64,000 nt of DNA, from NCBI RefSeq assembly GCF_004771275.1, contig NZ_RQEV01000003.1, forward strand, positions 310,001 to 374,000. Reading direction: 5' to 3'. The notes beneath the pieces are model-generated. The model saw nothing but the letters and a program-made list of their open reading frames with translations, was not told the origin of the DNA and did not search any database. Below are positions 1 to 9,434 of this stretch, in pieces. The translations under genes were made by a program, and so were the position numbers. The DNA comes from Leptospira fluminis. GTDB lineage: Bacteria > Spirochaetota > Leptospiria > Leptospirales > Leptospiraceae. Within the stretch, counting starts at the first letter, position 1. Every line of letters begins with the position of its first letter.

Positions 1-1
1 G

Positions 2-1132
2 GAAGATCTTTGTTTCGATCCCGACAAGGTCGTAATTTTTTCCGGGTTCGGGGACATTCACGTTCATGCAAGGGAAGACGAAACCGGAAAGCATATCTAC
101 AAGGAGGACTTTCTTTCGGTCGGACTCGCCGCAATCAACGGAGGAGTCATCCACATCGCGGATATGCCCAACAATCCGGTTCCCCCTACGGACGACCAAA
201 CCTATTCCCGCAAGCGCAGCCTCGCCGATCGATCGCCGGTTCGAATCACTCTTTACGCCGGTATCGGACCGAAGACCAAACCCCTTTCCCTAAACGTTCC
301 TTACAAAGCCTTTATGGGACCGTCGGTCGGTGAATTGTTCTTTCATTCCAACGAACAGTTGGAGGATACGATCCGACATTACGAAGGAAAGAACGTTAGC
401 TTCCATTGCGAAGATCCGGAAATTCTGGAAAAACACCAAACGGAACTGTTGCATGAAGATCGGCGCCCGCCGGAAGCGGAGACCTTGGCCACCGACTTTG
501 CATTGTATCTTATAGAAAAATACAATCTCAAAGGAAAACTATGCCATTATTCCACGGGCGAAGGGCTGCAAAAGATCGTCAAAGCAAAACAAAAAGGAAT
601 ATCCGTCACCTGCGAAGCGACTCCTACCCATCTTTATTTCGATAGAACGATGCTCACCGACGAGAATAGGCATTGGTTCCAGATGAATCCTCCTCTAAGA
701 GGTCCGCAAGATAAAGCTGAACTGATACGAGGCATTCGAGAGGGTTGGATCGATTACCTCGCCACGGATCACGCACCTCATTCGGTAGAAGAAAAGCGAA
801 AAGGAACTTCGGGTATATCCCAGCTGGATACGTATTCCCTCTTCGTGACTTGGCTCCACCGGGAGGCGGAGATCAGTCTGCAAAAAATCGCGGAAATCTG
901 CGCCGAGAATCCGGGAACCTTCGTTAACGAATTCCTTCCGGAAGAGTACGGAAAAGGCTTCGGTAAACCGGAAACCGGATACTGTGCGAGTTTTACCGTT
1001 TTGGATTTTTATACGCCCACGACGTTCCGGAAAGAGAATATCAGGAGCAAGAGCGGATGGTCCCCTTTTGAAGGAACCACCTTTCCTGGAAGCATAGTTG
1101 CGGTATTCCACAGAGGCGTCCGAGTCAAATAA
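2..1132 (+). CDS. pyrC: Dihydroorotase, 5' end outside the window
   Basis: Zinc amidohydrolase that cyclises carbamoyl-aspartate to dihydroorotate in pyrimidine synthesis. The frame is open from base 2, so the start lies upstream; 376 residues are visible. The first metal-binding motif GDIHVHARED falls near visible residue 17, followed by an HYSTGEG segment carrying a metal-ligand histidine and the DHAPH motif with the catalytic aspartate. All the hallmarks of an active enzyme are present, unlike the inactive PyrC-like partners of aspartate transcarbamoylase. It ends convergently with the thiolase gene, 39 bases apart. An allantoinase or hydantoinase relative is possible but less likely. Confidence 0.85.
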   Translation, partial: EDLCFDPDKVVIFSGFGDIHVHAREDETGKHIYKEDFLSVGLAAINGGVIHIADMPNNPVPPTDDQTYSRKRSLADRSPVRITLYAGIGPKTKPLSLNVPYKAFMGPSVGELFFHSNEQLEDTIRHYEGKNVSFHCEDPEILEKHQTELLHEDRRPPEAETLATDFALYLIEKYNLKGKLCHYSTGEGLQKIVKAKQKGISVTCEATPTHLYFDRTMLTDENRHWFQMNPPLRGPQDKAELIRGIREGWIDYLATDHAPHSVEEKRKGTSGISQLDTYSLFVTWLHREAEISLQKIAEICAENPGTFVNEFLPEEYGKGFGKPETGYCASFTVLDFYTPTTFRKENIRSKSGWSPFEGTTFPGSIVAVFHRGVRVK

Positions 1133-1171
1133 CCGATCAGAAGAACCGGAAGACTCTGCGGATTTTGAGGA

Positions 1172-2353
1172 TCAGGCTTCGGGGTTTTCCAGAACCAGTG
1201 CGATCCCCTGCCCTCCTCCGATACAAAGCGAAGCTACACCGTATTTGGCCTTTCTCCTCTTTAACTCATAGGCCAGAGTAATCGTGACACGGGCACCGCT
1301 CGCTCCGAGAGGATGCCCGATCGCGACGGCTCCGCCGTTAACATTGGTGATCTCCGGATTCAAGCCCAGTTCCTTTTGGACCGCTAAATATTGGGCCGCA
1401 AACGCTTCGTTCACTTCCACTAAACTCATATCCGAAAGTTTCAATCCCGCCTTTTTTAATGCGGCCGGGATAGCAATCGCAGGACCGATCCCCATTTTTG
1501 CCGGATCGCAACCTGCGTGTCCGTAACCTCTCACGATCGCAAGGGGCTTCCTACCGATTTTCTTCGCGAAAGAAGCGGAAGTAACTATGGTCGCCGCGGC
1601 ACCGTCGTTTAACCCTGACGCGTTACCCGCCGTTACGGTTCCTCCGTCGCGAAATGCCGGTTTTAAGGAGGACAATTTTTCGATAGAAGCGGCTCCCTTG
1701 ATGAATTCGTCTTTTTCCAGGGTGATCGGTTTTTTTCCGCCGATCGCGACCGAAACGATTTCTTCCTTCAGCTTTCCTTCCGCAGTCGCTTTTTCCGCCC
1801 GGGACTGGGAAATTCCGGCCCATTCGTCCTGTTCGGTCCGGGAGATTTTGTATTGATCCGCCAAGTTTTCCGCAGTGGCTCCCATGATCAGGCCTACGTA
1901 TTGGTCCGTGAGACCTTGCTCCAGTGAATCCTCGAATTCCGCGGAACCGTAGCGAACTCCCCAGCGCGCATTTCGGACCACGTAAGGAGCATTACTCATG
2001 GATTCGGTACCTCCCGCCAGTACCGCATCGGAATCGCCCAGATATATTTTTTTTACCGCTTGAATGATGGCTTCCATTCCGGAGCCGCAGAGACGATTCA
2101 AAGTCAGAGCGGGAACTCCCAAAGGAAGACCGGTTTTCAATCCGACATGTCTGGCCAGATATATCGCTTCTTTGCCGGTCGGAATCACGTTCCCGAAAAT
2201 CGATTCCCCGATATCGGCCGGATCGATCTTGGTTCTTTCCAATAAGGTTTTCGATACATGAACTCCCAAGTCCACGGCGCTGAGATCCTTCAAAGTCCCG
2301 CCGAAGTTTCCGAACGGAGTCCTAATCCCGTCTAAAATAACAGCTTCTTCCAT
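1172..2353 (-). CDS. Acetyl-CoA acetyltransferase (thiolase)
   Basis: A 393-residue thiolase, the usual length. The nucleophilic cysteine is C89 in [10 protein letters not shown]; the C-terminal half has the [10 protein letters not shown] histidine motif and the CIGGGQG motif with the second catalytic cysteine. It condenses or cleaves acyl-CoA (acetoacetyl-CoA formation or the last step of beta-oxidation); the sequence alone does not decide which. An AAGAGGAA ribosome binding site precedes the ATG. It lies 22 bases downstream of an acetoacetate decarboxylase-like gene on the same strand, so the two are probably co-transcribed, with a TetR regulator divergent from the pair. Confidence 0.9.
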   Translation of the reverse strand: MEEAVILDGIRTPFGNFGGTLKDLSAVDLGVHVSKTLLERTKIDPADIGESIFGNVIPTGKEAIYLARHVGLKTGLPLGVPALTLNRLCGSGMEAIIQAVKKIYLGDSDAVLAGGTESMSNAPYVVRNARWGVRYGSAEFEDSLEQGLTDQYVGLIMGATAENLADQYKISRTEQDEWAGISQSRAEKATAEGKLKEEIVSVAIGGKKPITLEKDEFIKGAASIEKLSSLKPAFRDGGTVTAGNASGLNDGAAATIVTSASFAKKIGRKPLAIVRGYGHAGCDPAKMGIGPAIAIPAALKKAGLKLSDMSLVEVNEAFAAQYLAVQKELGLNPEITNVNGGAVAIGHPLGASGARVTITLAYELKRRKAKYGVASLCIGGGQGIALVLENPEA

Positions 2354-2375
2354 TAACGTAATTCCTCTTAAGTTT

Positions 2376-3161
2376 TTATTGTATCGTTGATGATTCGGTT
2401 TGCTTGATCGCTTCGGGAAAAACCATTTCGAAAGGAGAAATTCCGAACCCGGTTCTGAATCCTCCGGCTTTCAAAAAATCCGGAAACACGGTTTCGTCGA
2501 TCCAAAGGTTCTCTAATCTTGCGAATTTCCCTTTTCCCGTTCCATTAAACGAAGTATTTAGATATTCTCCGTCCTGTTTTTGGAGGAGAGAAAGTCCGAA
2601 CGGGGAAGTACTCACGGGAAAATTCAATCCTATCGTACGTATGCTGGCGCGTAAAAATAATTTGCCATCACGAGAGACTTCGATCTTAGTAACTGAGTTT
2701 TGACGCGTCCATACGAAGTCCGCTTGTTCTTTCGGAATTGCCCAATTCCGTCTGCCGGCCTCGACGGATTCTCGGCTAGAAACGAAGATACGGGTGATTC
2801 TTTTGAATTTTTTTCCGTTCCATTCGAAATTTCCGGGTATGTACAGAACTTCATGGTAAGGTCCTACGTCCGAACTCGAATAATTTACGAAGAGCAGAGC
2901 ACCTAGTCCGCCTCCGTAAGATTTGCGATCTTCTTCATCCATAAAAGAGGACTCTAGATTGTATGCCTTTTTAGAAAAGAGAGGAAAAAGAAAACCTTCT
3001 CCCTGCAATTTCCAAGGTGCGGGAAATTGTCTTTTGTCTCCTGTCGACCGGATTCCGGTCTTTTTGGCCTTAGGAGTCTTAGATTCCACTTTTGCAGACT
3101 TATTGGAAGCGTCGGAGGCTTTCTTTTTGGGTTTGGCTTTCGTTGTTTCCTGTGTTTTCAT
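2376..3161 (-). CDS. Acetoacetate decarboxylase-like protein with basic N-terminal tail
   Basis: 261 residues. The first ~45 are rich in Lys, Ala, Ser and Thr and look disordered; the rest resembles the acetoacetate decarboxylase superfamily, including the segment [14 protein letters not shown] near residue 137-149. In the clostridial enzyme two adjacent lysines form the active site; here K144 fits the Schiff-base lysine but its partner position is E145, so decarboxylase activity is doubtful. Many superfamily members have other or unknown activities. First gene of a likely operon with the thiolase. The superfamily call rests on motif recall, not on an alignment. Confidence 0.65.
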   Translation of the reverse strand: MKTQETTKAKPKKKASDASNKSAKVESKTPKAKKTGIRSTGDKRQFPAPWKLQGEGFLFPLFSKKAYNLESSFMDEEDRKSYGGGLGALLFVNYSSSDVGPYHEVLYIPGNFEWNGKKFKRITRIFVSSRESVEAGRRNWAIPKEQADFVWTRQNSVTKIEVSRDGKLFLRASIRTIGLNFPVSTSPFGLSLLQKQDGEYLNTSFNGTGKGKFARLENLWIDETVFPDFLKAGGFRTGFGISPFEMVFPEAIKQTESSTIQ

Positions 3162-3278
3162 GAAGTTGAATCCGTTTCTTTTTTATGGACCCATCCTCCG
3201 AAAAACCCCGAATTTGGAAAGGAAACTCTTGAATCTCCTACGCATTTTCGAGATAACTGGAATAGGACAGAATATTTT

Positions 3279-3303
3279 CTAAAGGAAGGTAAGATTCCTT
3301 TAG
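3279..3303. promoter_or_regulatory. Inverted repeat, candidate TetR operator
   Basis: Perfect 9-base arms CTAAAGGAA and TTCCTTTAG around a 7-base spacer, ending 19 bases before the TetR-family ATG and about 120 bases before the divergent decarboxylase-like gene. There is no T-run after it, so it is more like an operator than a terminator. The position suits autoregulation and control of the divergent pair; binding is inferred. Confidence 0.5.
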
Positions 3304-3322
3304 TCTCTATCCGGAGGCAGCC

Positions 3323-3940
3323 ATGACCGTAACAGCCACTCGACCGAAACGGCGCACTAGAAATAGTCTTAATAAAGAAAGCATCGTTCAGGCAGCGATG
3401 CAAATTCTCAACGAAGACGGAATCGACGGATTGTCGATGAGAAGAATCGCCGAAAAGCTGGATTGCAGCGTTGCGAGTCCTTATTCACATTTTAAAAGCC
3501 AACAGGATATCATCAAAATTCTGATTTCCCAGGGCGAAGCTCAACTTACCGAAACTTTGCGGGAAGCGAAACTGCATGGGCATTCCGCTTACGAAAAGCT
3601 TACGAGAATCGCAAGAACGTACTACGAATTTTCCGGTAATAACCAGGAGTTGCACAAGGTCATGTTCAATACCGTGCACGGTCACATGCACCGCAAAGCC
3701 TTTCCGAAACTACCGACCAGTTATAGGGTATTTTTGGAAACGATCCGGGAAGGATGTCGCTCGGGGGAATTCATCATCACCGAAGAGGAATATCCTTCTT
3801 TAGCCAGGACCATGTATTCCTGGATGTACGGAATCATCGTGCTGGATATGACCGGAATGTTGAAGAAGAGAGGAATGGGAGATCCGTTAGACGAAGGATT
3901 TCTTTTCTTTCGCAAGATCCTTTTAGGTGAAGACGAATAA
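3323..3940 (+). CDS. TetR/AcrR family transcriptional regulator
   Basis: 205 residues. The N-terminal helix-turn-helix spans about residues 17-60 (KESIVQAAMQILNEDGIDG, then SMRRIAEKLDCSVASPYSHF), a typical TetR DNA-binding domain; the C-terminal two thirds are the helical ligand-binding and dimer region, whose ligand cannot be told. A strong GGAGG site lies 7 bases before the ATG. Divergent from the thiolase operon and followed directly by an alpha/beta hydrolase, so it probably controls lipid or ketone metabolism genes on either side. Confidence 0.92.
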   Translation: MTVTATRPKRRTRNSLNKESIVQAAMQILNEDGIDGLSMRRIAEKLDCSVASPYSHFKSQQDIIKILISQGEAQLTETLREAKLHGHSAYEKLTRIARTYYEFSGNNQELHKVMFNTVHGHMHRKAFPKLPTSYRVFLETIREGCRSGEFIITEEEYPSLARTMYSWMYGIIVLDMTGMLKKRGMGDPLDEGFLFFRKILLGEDE

Positions 3941-4004
3941 ATCCGCTTTTGAAGGACGAACGCCGGATCCGACTATGTCGGCCCGAAGCGCCTCATCCGA
4001 TCGA

Positions 4005-4919
4005 ATGAAAAAAAGAATCGCTTCCTTTATTGCAGCCATACTTCTCTTAGGCTTAGCATCCATTCCCACACTGCGCTCTTCGGAAACCAGAGTATTGGAC
4101 CAGGAATCCCGAAAAAGCACTTCGGGAAAATTCGTTCGACTCTCTCAGGGCTGGACACATTACGAATTTTCCGGCAGCGAGACCGGAGATTTAGTCGTCT
4201 TAGTCCACGGCTTTTCCATTCCGTACTTCATCTGGGACGGAGTTCAGGAGGCGTTAGTCTCCGCGGGATTTCGGGTTCTAAGATTCGATCTTTACGGAAG
4301 AGGCGCTTCCGATCGGCCGGGAGTAAAATACGACTTGGATCTGTTTGATAACCAATTGGAAGAGCTGATCCGAGAATTAAAGATCCGGGAACCCTTCCAT
4401 ATCATGGGACTTTCCATGGGGGGCGCCATCACCGCCAAGTTCGTAGGAAAAAGGCCGGAGCGAATCAAAAAAGTAATATTGATCGATCCGTTTTCCTCAA
4501 AGGCGGAAATCTTTCCGTTGAACGTTCCAGGGATCGGAGAGTACGTCTCGGCTTCCTATTTGATTCCCTCTTTACCCGAACGTCAAAAAGGGGATTTCTT
4601 GGACCTGAACAAGATCCCGGTAAGTTGGAAGGAAAAATACCGACAGCAGATGCAATTCAAGGGATTCGGTGCAGCCATCCTTTCCACGCTTCGGAACCTC
4701 CTTTCTTTGGATCCGCGTCCTCAATATGAAAGCTTGGCCAGGGCGGAAAAAAAGGTATTATTGGTCTGGGGAAAGCAGGATCGCACCACTCCGCTGGAAA
4801 CCGGATCTTACGTAAAAGAGTTACTAAAACCTACATTTCTCTTAGTGGAGGAATCCGGCCATCTACCTCATATAGAAAAGCCGGAAATCGTAATCCCGGC
4901 GATTTTGGATTTTTTATAG
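4005..4919 (+). CDS. Alpha/beta hydrolase with N-terminal signal anchor
   Basis: About 304 residues from the chosen ATG, which places a lysine-flanked hydrophobic stretch (MKKRIASFIAAILLLG) at the start; in-frame starts at 3927 (GTG, overlapping the TetR gene) and 3975 are possible. The hydrolase fold shows the oxyanion motif LVHGF, the nucleophile serine in GLSMGG, an acid in WGKQDRT and the histidine in SGHLPH, in the right order, so it should be an active serine hydrolase or esterase acting outside the cytoplasm. The substrate is unknown. Probably co-transcribed with the TetR gene. Confidence 0.85.
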   Translation: MKKRIASFIAAILLLGLASIPTLRSSETRVLDQESRKSTSGKFVRLSQGWTHYEFSGSETGDLVVLVHGFSIPYFIWDGVQEALVSAGFRVLRFDLYGRGASDRPGVKYDLDLFDNQLEELIRELKIREPFHIMGLSMGGAITAKFVGKRPERIKKVILIDPFSSKAEIFPLNVPGIGEYVSASYLIPSLPERQKGDFLDLNKIPVSWKEKYRQQMQFKGFGAAILSTLRNLLSLDPRPQYESLARAEKKVLLVWGKQDRTTPLETGSYVKELLKPTFLLVEESGHLPHIEKPEIVIPAILDFL

Positions 4920-4965
4920 GGAACTCCTCGCCTCCGAGGTCGAAGAGGAGGAAATTTCAATTTCC

Positions 4966-5301
4966 TTAATATTTAGCTAAGGTGGAGTCCACATCGTCCG
5001 AGTATTGCAAAACGCCTCCTTCCAGATTGAATACCTTGGAAAAACCGGTCGATTTCAAAAACGCGCAGGCATTGCCGGATCTTCCACCTGAGCGACAGTA
5101 AACCACGATGTCTTTTCCGGAATTTTTCCATGCATCCAGTTCTGAAACGCGGGCCGGTAATTCGGAAACCGGAATCAGAAGATCCGTGCCCTCGATCAGG
5201 CAGATTTCCTGTTCATTCGGGTTCCGCACATCCAACAAATAGAAATCGTCCTTTCCCGCGCTTCGCGCGTCCAGCCTCGTTTTTAACTCTTTCGGATTCA
5301 T
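4966..5301 (-). CDS. Rhodanese-domain sulfurtransferase
   Basis: A single 111-residue rhodanese domain. The active-site loop reads VVYCRSGGRSG, with the catalytic cysteine followed by a CRSGGR-type loop, typical of small cytoplasmic GlpE/PspE-like sulfurtransferases that move sulfane sulfur. No signal peptide. It lies 13 bases downstream of the ABC-F gene in the same direction, so the two are likely one transcript. The physiological sulfur acceptor is not evident. Confidence 0.88.
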   Translation of the reverse strand: MNPKELKTRLDARSAGKDDFYLLDVRNPNEQEICLIEGTDLLIPVSELPARVSELDAWKNSGKDIVVYCRSGGRSGNACAFLKSTGFSKVFNLEGGVLQYSDDVDSTLAKY

Positions 5302-5314
5302 TTCGTTCTCCCTT

Positions 5315-7261
5315 TCAAACCGCGGAAGATAATTCTTCCAACTCCAATTGGAGAGTCTCCCACTGTTCCGTCAAACGAAGGATTTCCGCCTTGGTCTGAT
5401 TGTAAGTGTCCAACTCCATTTGATAACTGCGATTCTTGTAAAATTGAGGGTCCGCTAAAAGTTCCTCGGAATTCGTCTTGTTTTTTTCCAACAAGGCGAT
5501 TCTGGATTCGATTTGCTCGATATCTTTTTGGATCTTTTTTACCCTATTCTTATCCGCATTCTTTCTAGTCCTGCTCTTATCCTTGGACTCGCCCTTCTCC
5601 GAAACCTCGTTGGATTTTGCGAACCCGCCTTCGGCATGCAGGTCTTCCGGAGGAAATTTAAGATAATCGGAAAAACTAGTGTTCAAATCCCGGATACGAC
5701 CCCCGGAAACCGATATCGTCCGATTGCAAAGGTCCTTGAGAAATTCAGGATCGTGGGAGATGACGAGCACCGCACCGGGATAAGATCCTAACGCTCTCTT
5801 AAGATTCTCGCGGACCACCAAATCCAAATGGTTGGTCGGCTCGTCCAGAAAAAGACAATTGGATCCCAACTTAACAAGCAACGCTAAACGCAGTCGACTT
5901 TGCTCTCCTCCGGAAAGTAGACCGACCTTTTTAAAAACCCTATCGTCCGAAAACGAGAAATAACCCAAAAGGTTTCTGGCTTCGACCTCGGGAATTTCCG
6001 GATATGCGGAAAGAACAGTTTCGAGAATTGATTTTTCCGGATCCAGATTTTCATGATGATTTTGGGAAAAATATCCGATTCGGGTTTTCGGTCCGAATGT
6101 GATGGATCCCTTTTTCAACTTGTGAATTCCCAATAGACACCGGAGAAAAGTGGACTTACCCGCCCCGTTCGGACCGATTACCGCGATTTTATCGCCTGTA
6201 GAAACGTGCAATTCCGCGTTTTCGAAAATATTGGGGGATTCGGCACCGTAGGAAAAATCCGCCCCTTCGATTCGAAAGGCCATATTTCCGCAGGGAATAT
6301 AATTAAAATCGTATTCGGTTTTGGAATTCCAGAAAGATTCTTCGGGGGCATCCACTTTATCCCGTTTTTCCAGCCTTTTGATTACGCTCTGCACAGCTCG
6401 GGCTTTGGTCGCTTTCGCTCGAAAGCGCTCGACCCATTCCATTCTCTTCTTTAAGTAGGCTTCTTCCTTTTGGAATTGTATCCGAAGTTTTTCCAACAGC
6501 TCGTTTTTGTGTTCGAAGTATTCCTCTAGAGTACCTTTAAATTCTAAAACACCCGAAGGATTCAATTCCGCGATCGTATCCGTAGTGGCGTTCAGAAACT
6601 CGGGATCGTGGGTGACAAGGACGAAGGATCGGTTGGTATTTCTTAGGTATTCCGCCAACCATTCTTTGGAGGAATGGTCCAAGTGGTTCGTGGGCTCGTC
6701 TAACAAAAGGAGATTTCCCGGATTCAATACAGCGATCGCTAATCCTAGTCTATGCTGGTAACCCGGGGAGAATTCCTTTACTTTTCTTTCCATCTGTTCG
6801 TTGGAAAAGCCGAGCCCACCTAGAACCTTTTTCGCCTTGGCTTCCAATTCATGGACTCCGTAAGTGAAGGCATATTCCTCCAACGCGCTTTGCTCTTCCA
6901 GGAGGGAAGTAAATTCCGAAGAATCGTGATCCGTGCTGGCATCCATCCTAGCGTGAATATTACGGGAACGTAAAATGTATTCGTTATAGTGTTTGTGTCT
7001 GGAAAGAGCGGTGTCGATGACCGATACTTCGAAGTCGAAATCCGGAATCTGTTGAAAAAGAGAAATTTCCGTATGTTTGGATCGACTAACGATTCCCTCC
7101 TCCGGCACCAGGTCGCCTTCCGCCATGCGGAAGAGAGTGGATTTGCCTGAGCCGTTTGGTCCGACCAGGGCTACTTTGGATCCAGGTTTGATGTGCCAGG
7201 AGAATTTATCGAATAAGGTGGAGCTGCCGAACCGGTGCTTGATCTCTATAAACTGTAGCAT
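5315..7261 (-). CDS. ABC-F family ATPase (Uup/EttA type)
   Basis: 648 residues with two ABC domains in tandem and no membrane segments, the ABC-F layout of ribosome-associated ATPases. Walker A motifs are GPNGSGKST (near residue 35) and GPNGAGKST (near 365); both Walker B regions read LLLDEPTNHLD or similar. The second signature is LSGGEQSR, but the first reads FSPGYQHR, with Pro for the first Gly. A charged linker with a predicted coiled coil lies between the domains and another basic coiled coil forms the last ~90 residues, as in Uup. Role in translation or DNA metabolism is inferred from the family. Confidence 0.9.
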   Translation of the reverse strand: MLQFIEIKHRFGSSTLFDKFSWHIKPGSKVALVGPNGSGKSTLFRMAEGDLVPEEGIVSRSKHTEISLFQQIPDFDFEVSVIDTALSRHKHYNEYILRSRNIHARMDASTDHDSSEFTSLLEEQSALEEYAFTYGVHELEAKAKKVLGGLGFSNEQMERKVKEFSPGYQHRLGLAIAVLNPGNLLLLDEPTNHLDHSSKEWLAEYLRNTNRSFVLVTHDPEFLNATTDTIAELNPSGVLEFKGTLEEYFEHKNELLEKLRIQFQKEEAYLKKRMEWVERFRAKATKARAVQSVIKRLEKRDKVDAPEESFWNSKTEYDFNYIPCGNMAFRIEGADFSYGAESPNIFENAELHVSTGDKIAVIGPNGAGKSTFLRCLLGIHKLKKGSITFGPKTRIGYFSQNHHENLDPEKSILETVLSAYPEIPEVEARNLLGYFSFSDDRVFKKVGLLSGGEQSRLRLALLVKLGSNCLFLDEPTNHLDLVVRENLKRALGSYPGAVLVISHDPEFLKDLCNRTISVSGGRIRDLNTSFSDYLKFPPEDLHAEGGFAKSNEVSEKGESKDKSRTRKNADKNRVKKIQKDIEQIESRIALLEKNKTNSEELLADPQFYKNRSYQMELDTYNQTKAEILRLTEQWETLQLELEELSSAV

Positions 7262-7295
7262 GGTTCTTAAAGTGTGTAGAAGAGGAGGAGAAGGC

Positions 7296-7316
7296 GCTCG
7301 TCCGTTTTAGACGAGC
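7296..7316. terminator. Hairpin between the small ORF and the ABC-F gene
   Basis: Perfect 7-base arms GCTCGTC and GACGAGC with a 7-base loop, just after the stop of the small minus-strand gene. No T-run follows on the minus strand, so it may attenuate or stabilise RNA rather than terminate. Confidence 0.35.
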
Positions 7317-7338
7317 ACCCCGGGATTCAAAAGTAGTG

Positions 7339-7506
7339 CTATTTCTTTTTAGCGAGCAATTCTTGCTTTCTCGCCTTAAGATGTTGTACGTACTTGCTCG
7401 TTTCCCCGTTCATCTTCTCGACGGCGTCCTTAAGAGCTTGGTCCAGCTCCTGAACGGACATCTTGTTGATTTTTTTATTCTTTTTTTCGGTAGTCTCGTC
7501 AGACAT
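7339..7506 (-). CDS. Small charged protein, unknown
   Basis: 55 residues from the ATG that follows a GGAAGG ribosome binding site; a longer in-frame start lacks support. Lysine- and glutamate-rich and likely all helical (VQELDQALKDAVEKM, then VQHLKARKQELLAKKK), with no signal peptide or membrane span. It lies upstream of the ABC-F gene on the same strand. I do not recognise a family; a small RNA- or ribosome-binding protein would fit but is a guess. Confidence 0.6.
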   Translation of the reverse strand: MSDETTEKKNKKINKMSVQELDQALKDAVEKMNGETSKYVQHLKARKQELLAKKK

Positions 7507-7657
7507 AGGTACCTTCCGATGCGTTCGTATTACCAAAATTTTACCAATATGCCTCTTCGACAACTCATTTTGACTAGGGAAAATCGAGGCTCGTATCGGA
7601 CATGCGTGAAAAATAGCTGGAATCGAAACACGGACAAGCGTACATTTCTTGGCTGAT

Positions 7658-8104
7658 ATGTTCTATACCTTTTTTGCCACAAAATCCGGAATCGGTCCGC
7701 TATTCCTAAGAATCGGACTCTTTACGTGTATCTTCCCTCACGGCGCTCAGAAGGCGATCGGATGGTTCGGAGGTTTAGGCTACGACGTTGCAATGGATTA
7801 TTTTACGGATACGTTGGGGTTTCCCGCATTTTTAGGAACGGCCGCCATTTTTTTCGAATTTACCGGATCGATTTTTCTGGCGATCGGATTTTTGACCCGT
7901 TTCTTTGCATTGGGAATCGGCATCACACTTTTCGTGGCGGCGTTGACTCACGTACATTATGGATTCTTTATGAACTGGTTCGGCGACAAAGGTGGGGAAG
8001 GTTTCGAATACCACATTCTCGCAGTATCCATGGCGATAAGTCTGTTCTTTTCGGGAGGCGGGTCTTATTCCGTCGATCGGTCCATCTCGCACGGAATAGT
8101 ATAA
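7658..8104 (+). CDS. DoxX family membrane protein
   Basis: 148 residues from the ATG (a TTG three codons earlier is possible). Four hydrophobic segments, with the DoxX features PLFLRIGLF and FPHGAQKAIGWFGG in the first quarter and an aromatic HVHYGFFMNWFGDKGGEGFEYH loop before the last span. DoxX-like proteins sit in the inner membrane and are linked to oxidoreduction or thiol stress in various bacteria; no specific partner is seen here. Single-gene unit ending at a hairpin. Confidence 0.8.
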   Translation: MFYTFFATKSGIGPLFLRIGLFTCIFPHGAQKAIGWFGGLGYDVAMDYFTDTLGFPAFLGTAAIFFEFTGSIFLAIGFLTRFFALGIGITLFVAALTHVHYGFFMNWFGDKGGEGFEYHILAVSMAISLFFSGGGSYSVDRSISHGIV

Positions 8105-8163
8105 ATTTAGAGGGAGACTCTCGCTTCGCGAGACCGATCTTTCAGGCGGAGTTTCGTAAATAA

Positions 8164-8189
8164 AAAACCCGGGAGAATTCCCGGGTTTT
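8164..8189. terminator. Terminator shared by DoxX and FecR genes
   Basis: Eleven-base perfect stem (AAAACCCGGGA paired with TCCCGGGTTTT) and a 4-base loop between two converging genes. On the minus strand it is followed by a run of T, so it should stop the FecR-domain transcript; on the plus strand the T-run is shorter. Confidence 0.8.
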
Positions 8190-8217
8190 ATGAAAATCCA
8201 AGATTGGAGAATACGAT

Positions 8218-9273
8218 TTAGTAGCGAATCGTTTCCACCACGGATTCGTCCAGAATGTAGGAGCCCTTTAAGGTTTGAACGATCAGTTTTCCTTTTTTCT
8301 GAGAAACGACTACTCCGCGCAACTCACGACCGTCTTTTAGAATGATTTGCTCGATGCTCTTGTCATAGATCTCGCTCAATTCGGCTTCCGTTTTTGCCGT
8401 CTTAAGACCTCTGGTAGTCTCCATCACTTCCTTATCCAGGGCGTTCAGGTTCTTACGCATGTCGATATATTCCGGCAGGGAATTCTTTGCACGATCCGTA
8501 TCTTCGTAATAGGTGGCTTTTTGGACGGTGACGATTACCAAGCCGCCTACGCTCAGGACTTTTTCTGCCTCATCGTTCACCAAAGGAGTCACTTCCACCG
8601 CTCCATCCGATACGAATACCGAAGATTCTTCCGGAGTAACGGCGACTTCGAAGGAAGTTCCTCGAACGGCAGCAACCACGGTAGGAGTATCCACGACGAA
8701 ATTCGCGTTTTTCTTTTCCTTCTCAACCAAGTTCAGGATCCGACCGGAAAGGAGGGAAAGTTTCACTTGAGAAGCGTCCGTTTCTCTCATACCCTTCAGC
8801 ATCAAACTGGACTTTTCTTTGATCCGGATCATGCTAGAGTCGGTCAGACCGATATCGACTGAGCCTCCTGGCCCGGTAACGATACGATCCCCTTCGGTCA
8901 GGATATCTCCGATATGGATCGGAGATTCCGATTCCCGAACGACTTTCGCGTCCCCTTTAACGAAAACCACGGCCGCTTTTAAAACGGAACCTTCCACAAC
9001 CGGAGCCTGAGATCCTTTAAAGAATTTGAAATATCCGCCTATACCGATTCCGATTAAAAGGACCGCTGCAGCAGAGAGGAAAAAGATCCGACGACTTGTA
9101 TTTGGAAGTTCAACGACATTCTTCTGATTTGAAGTTTCCACAACGATAGCCTCCACTTCGAAGCGGGGGAATGTTTCGATCCAAGTAGGATCGAAATCCG
9201 GCAATTTAGAAACGGCCCGAGTTCTTTTTAAGAGCTCGGCATAGGCATCGAAATTAGGTGTCATCCCATTCAT
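8218..9273 (-). CDS. FecR-domain membrane protein
   Basis: 351 residues with a ~60-residue cytoplasmic N-terminus, one membrane span (residues about 63-84, FFLSAAAVLLIGIGIGGYF) and a periplasmic FecR domain (about 100-250: GDAKVVRE, GDILTEGDRIVTG, then TPTVVAAVRGTSFEV). The last ~45 residues hold a separate motif, ILKDGRELRGVVV to ETIRY, also found in the exported protein at 10123. The topology fits a regulator or anti-sigma-like partner of the ECF sigma factor encoded 161 bases upstream on the same strand, but it lacks a recognisable anti-sigma domain. A lone FecR-domain protein of the LipL45 kind is the alternative. Confidence 0.8.
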   Translation of the reverse strand: MNGMTPNFDAYAELLKRTRAVSKLPDFDPTWIETFPRFEVEAIVVETSNQKNVVELPNTSRRIFFLSAAAVLLIGIGIGGYFKFFKGSQAPVVEGSVLKAAVVFVKGDAKVVRESESPIHIGDILTEGDRIVTGPGGSVDIGLTDSSMIRIKEKSSLMLKGMRETDASQVKLSLLSGRILNLVEKEKKNANFVVDTPTVVAAVRGTSFEVAVTPEESSVFVSDGAVEVTPLVNDEAEKVLSVGGLVIVTVQKATYYEDTDRAKNSLPEYIDMRKNLNALDKEVMETTRGLKTAKTEAELSEIYDKSIEQIILKDGRELRGVVVSQKKGKLIVQTLKGSYILDESVVETIRY

Positions 9274-9434
9274 CCTCTTTCTCCGTTTCTAAATTCCGGG
9301 ATCCGGCTTGGTTGCGATTTCTCCGCTTCCAGTTTGACTAACAAATCGTAAAGAGTCCCGTTGCTCGTTTTTTTCAAAATAATGCTATTTTCGACGGATA
9401 GAATCACGGATTTAAATTATAAAAAAGAATTCCT

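Noticed and set aside
8119..8133. Small hairpin after the DoxX stop as a terminator
   Set aside because: A 6-base stem with no T-run; the longer stem at 8164-8189 is the better terminator.
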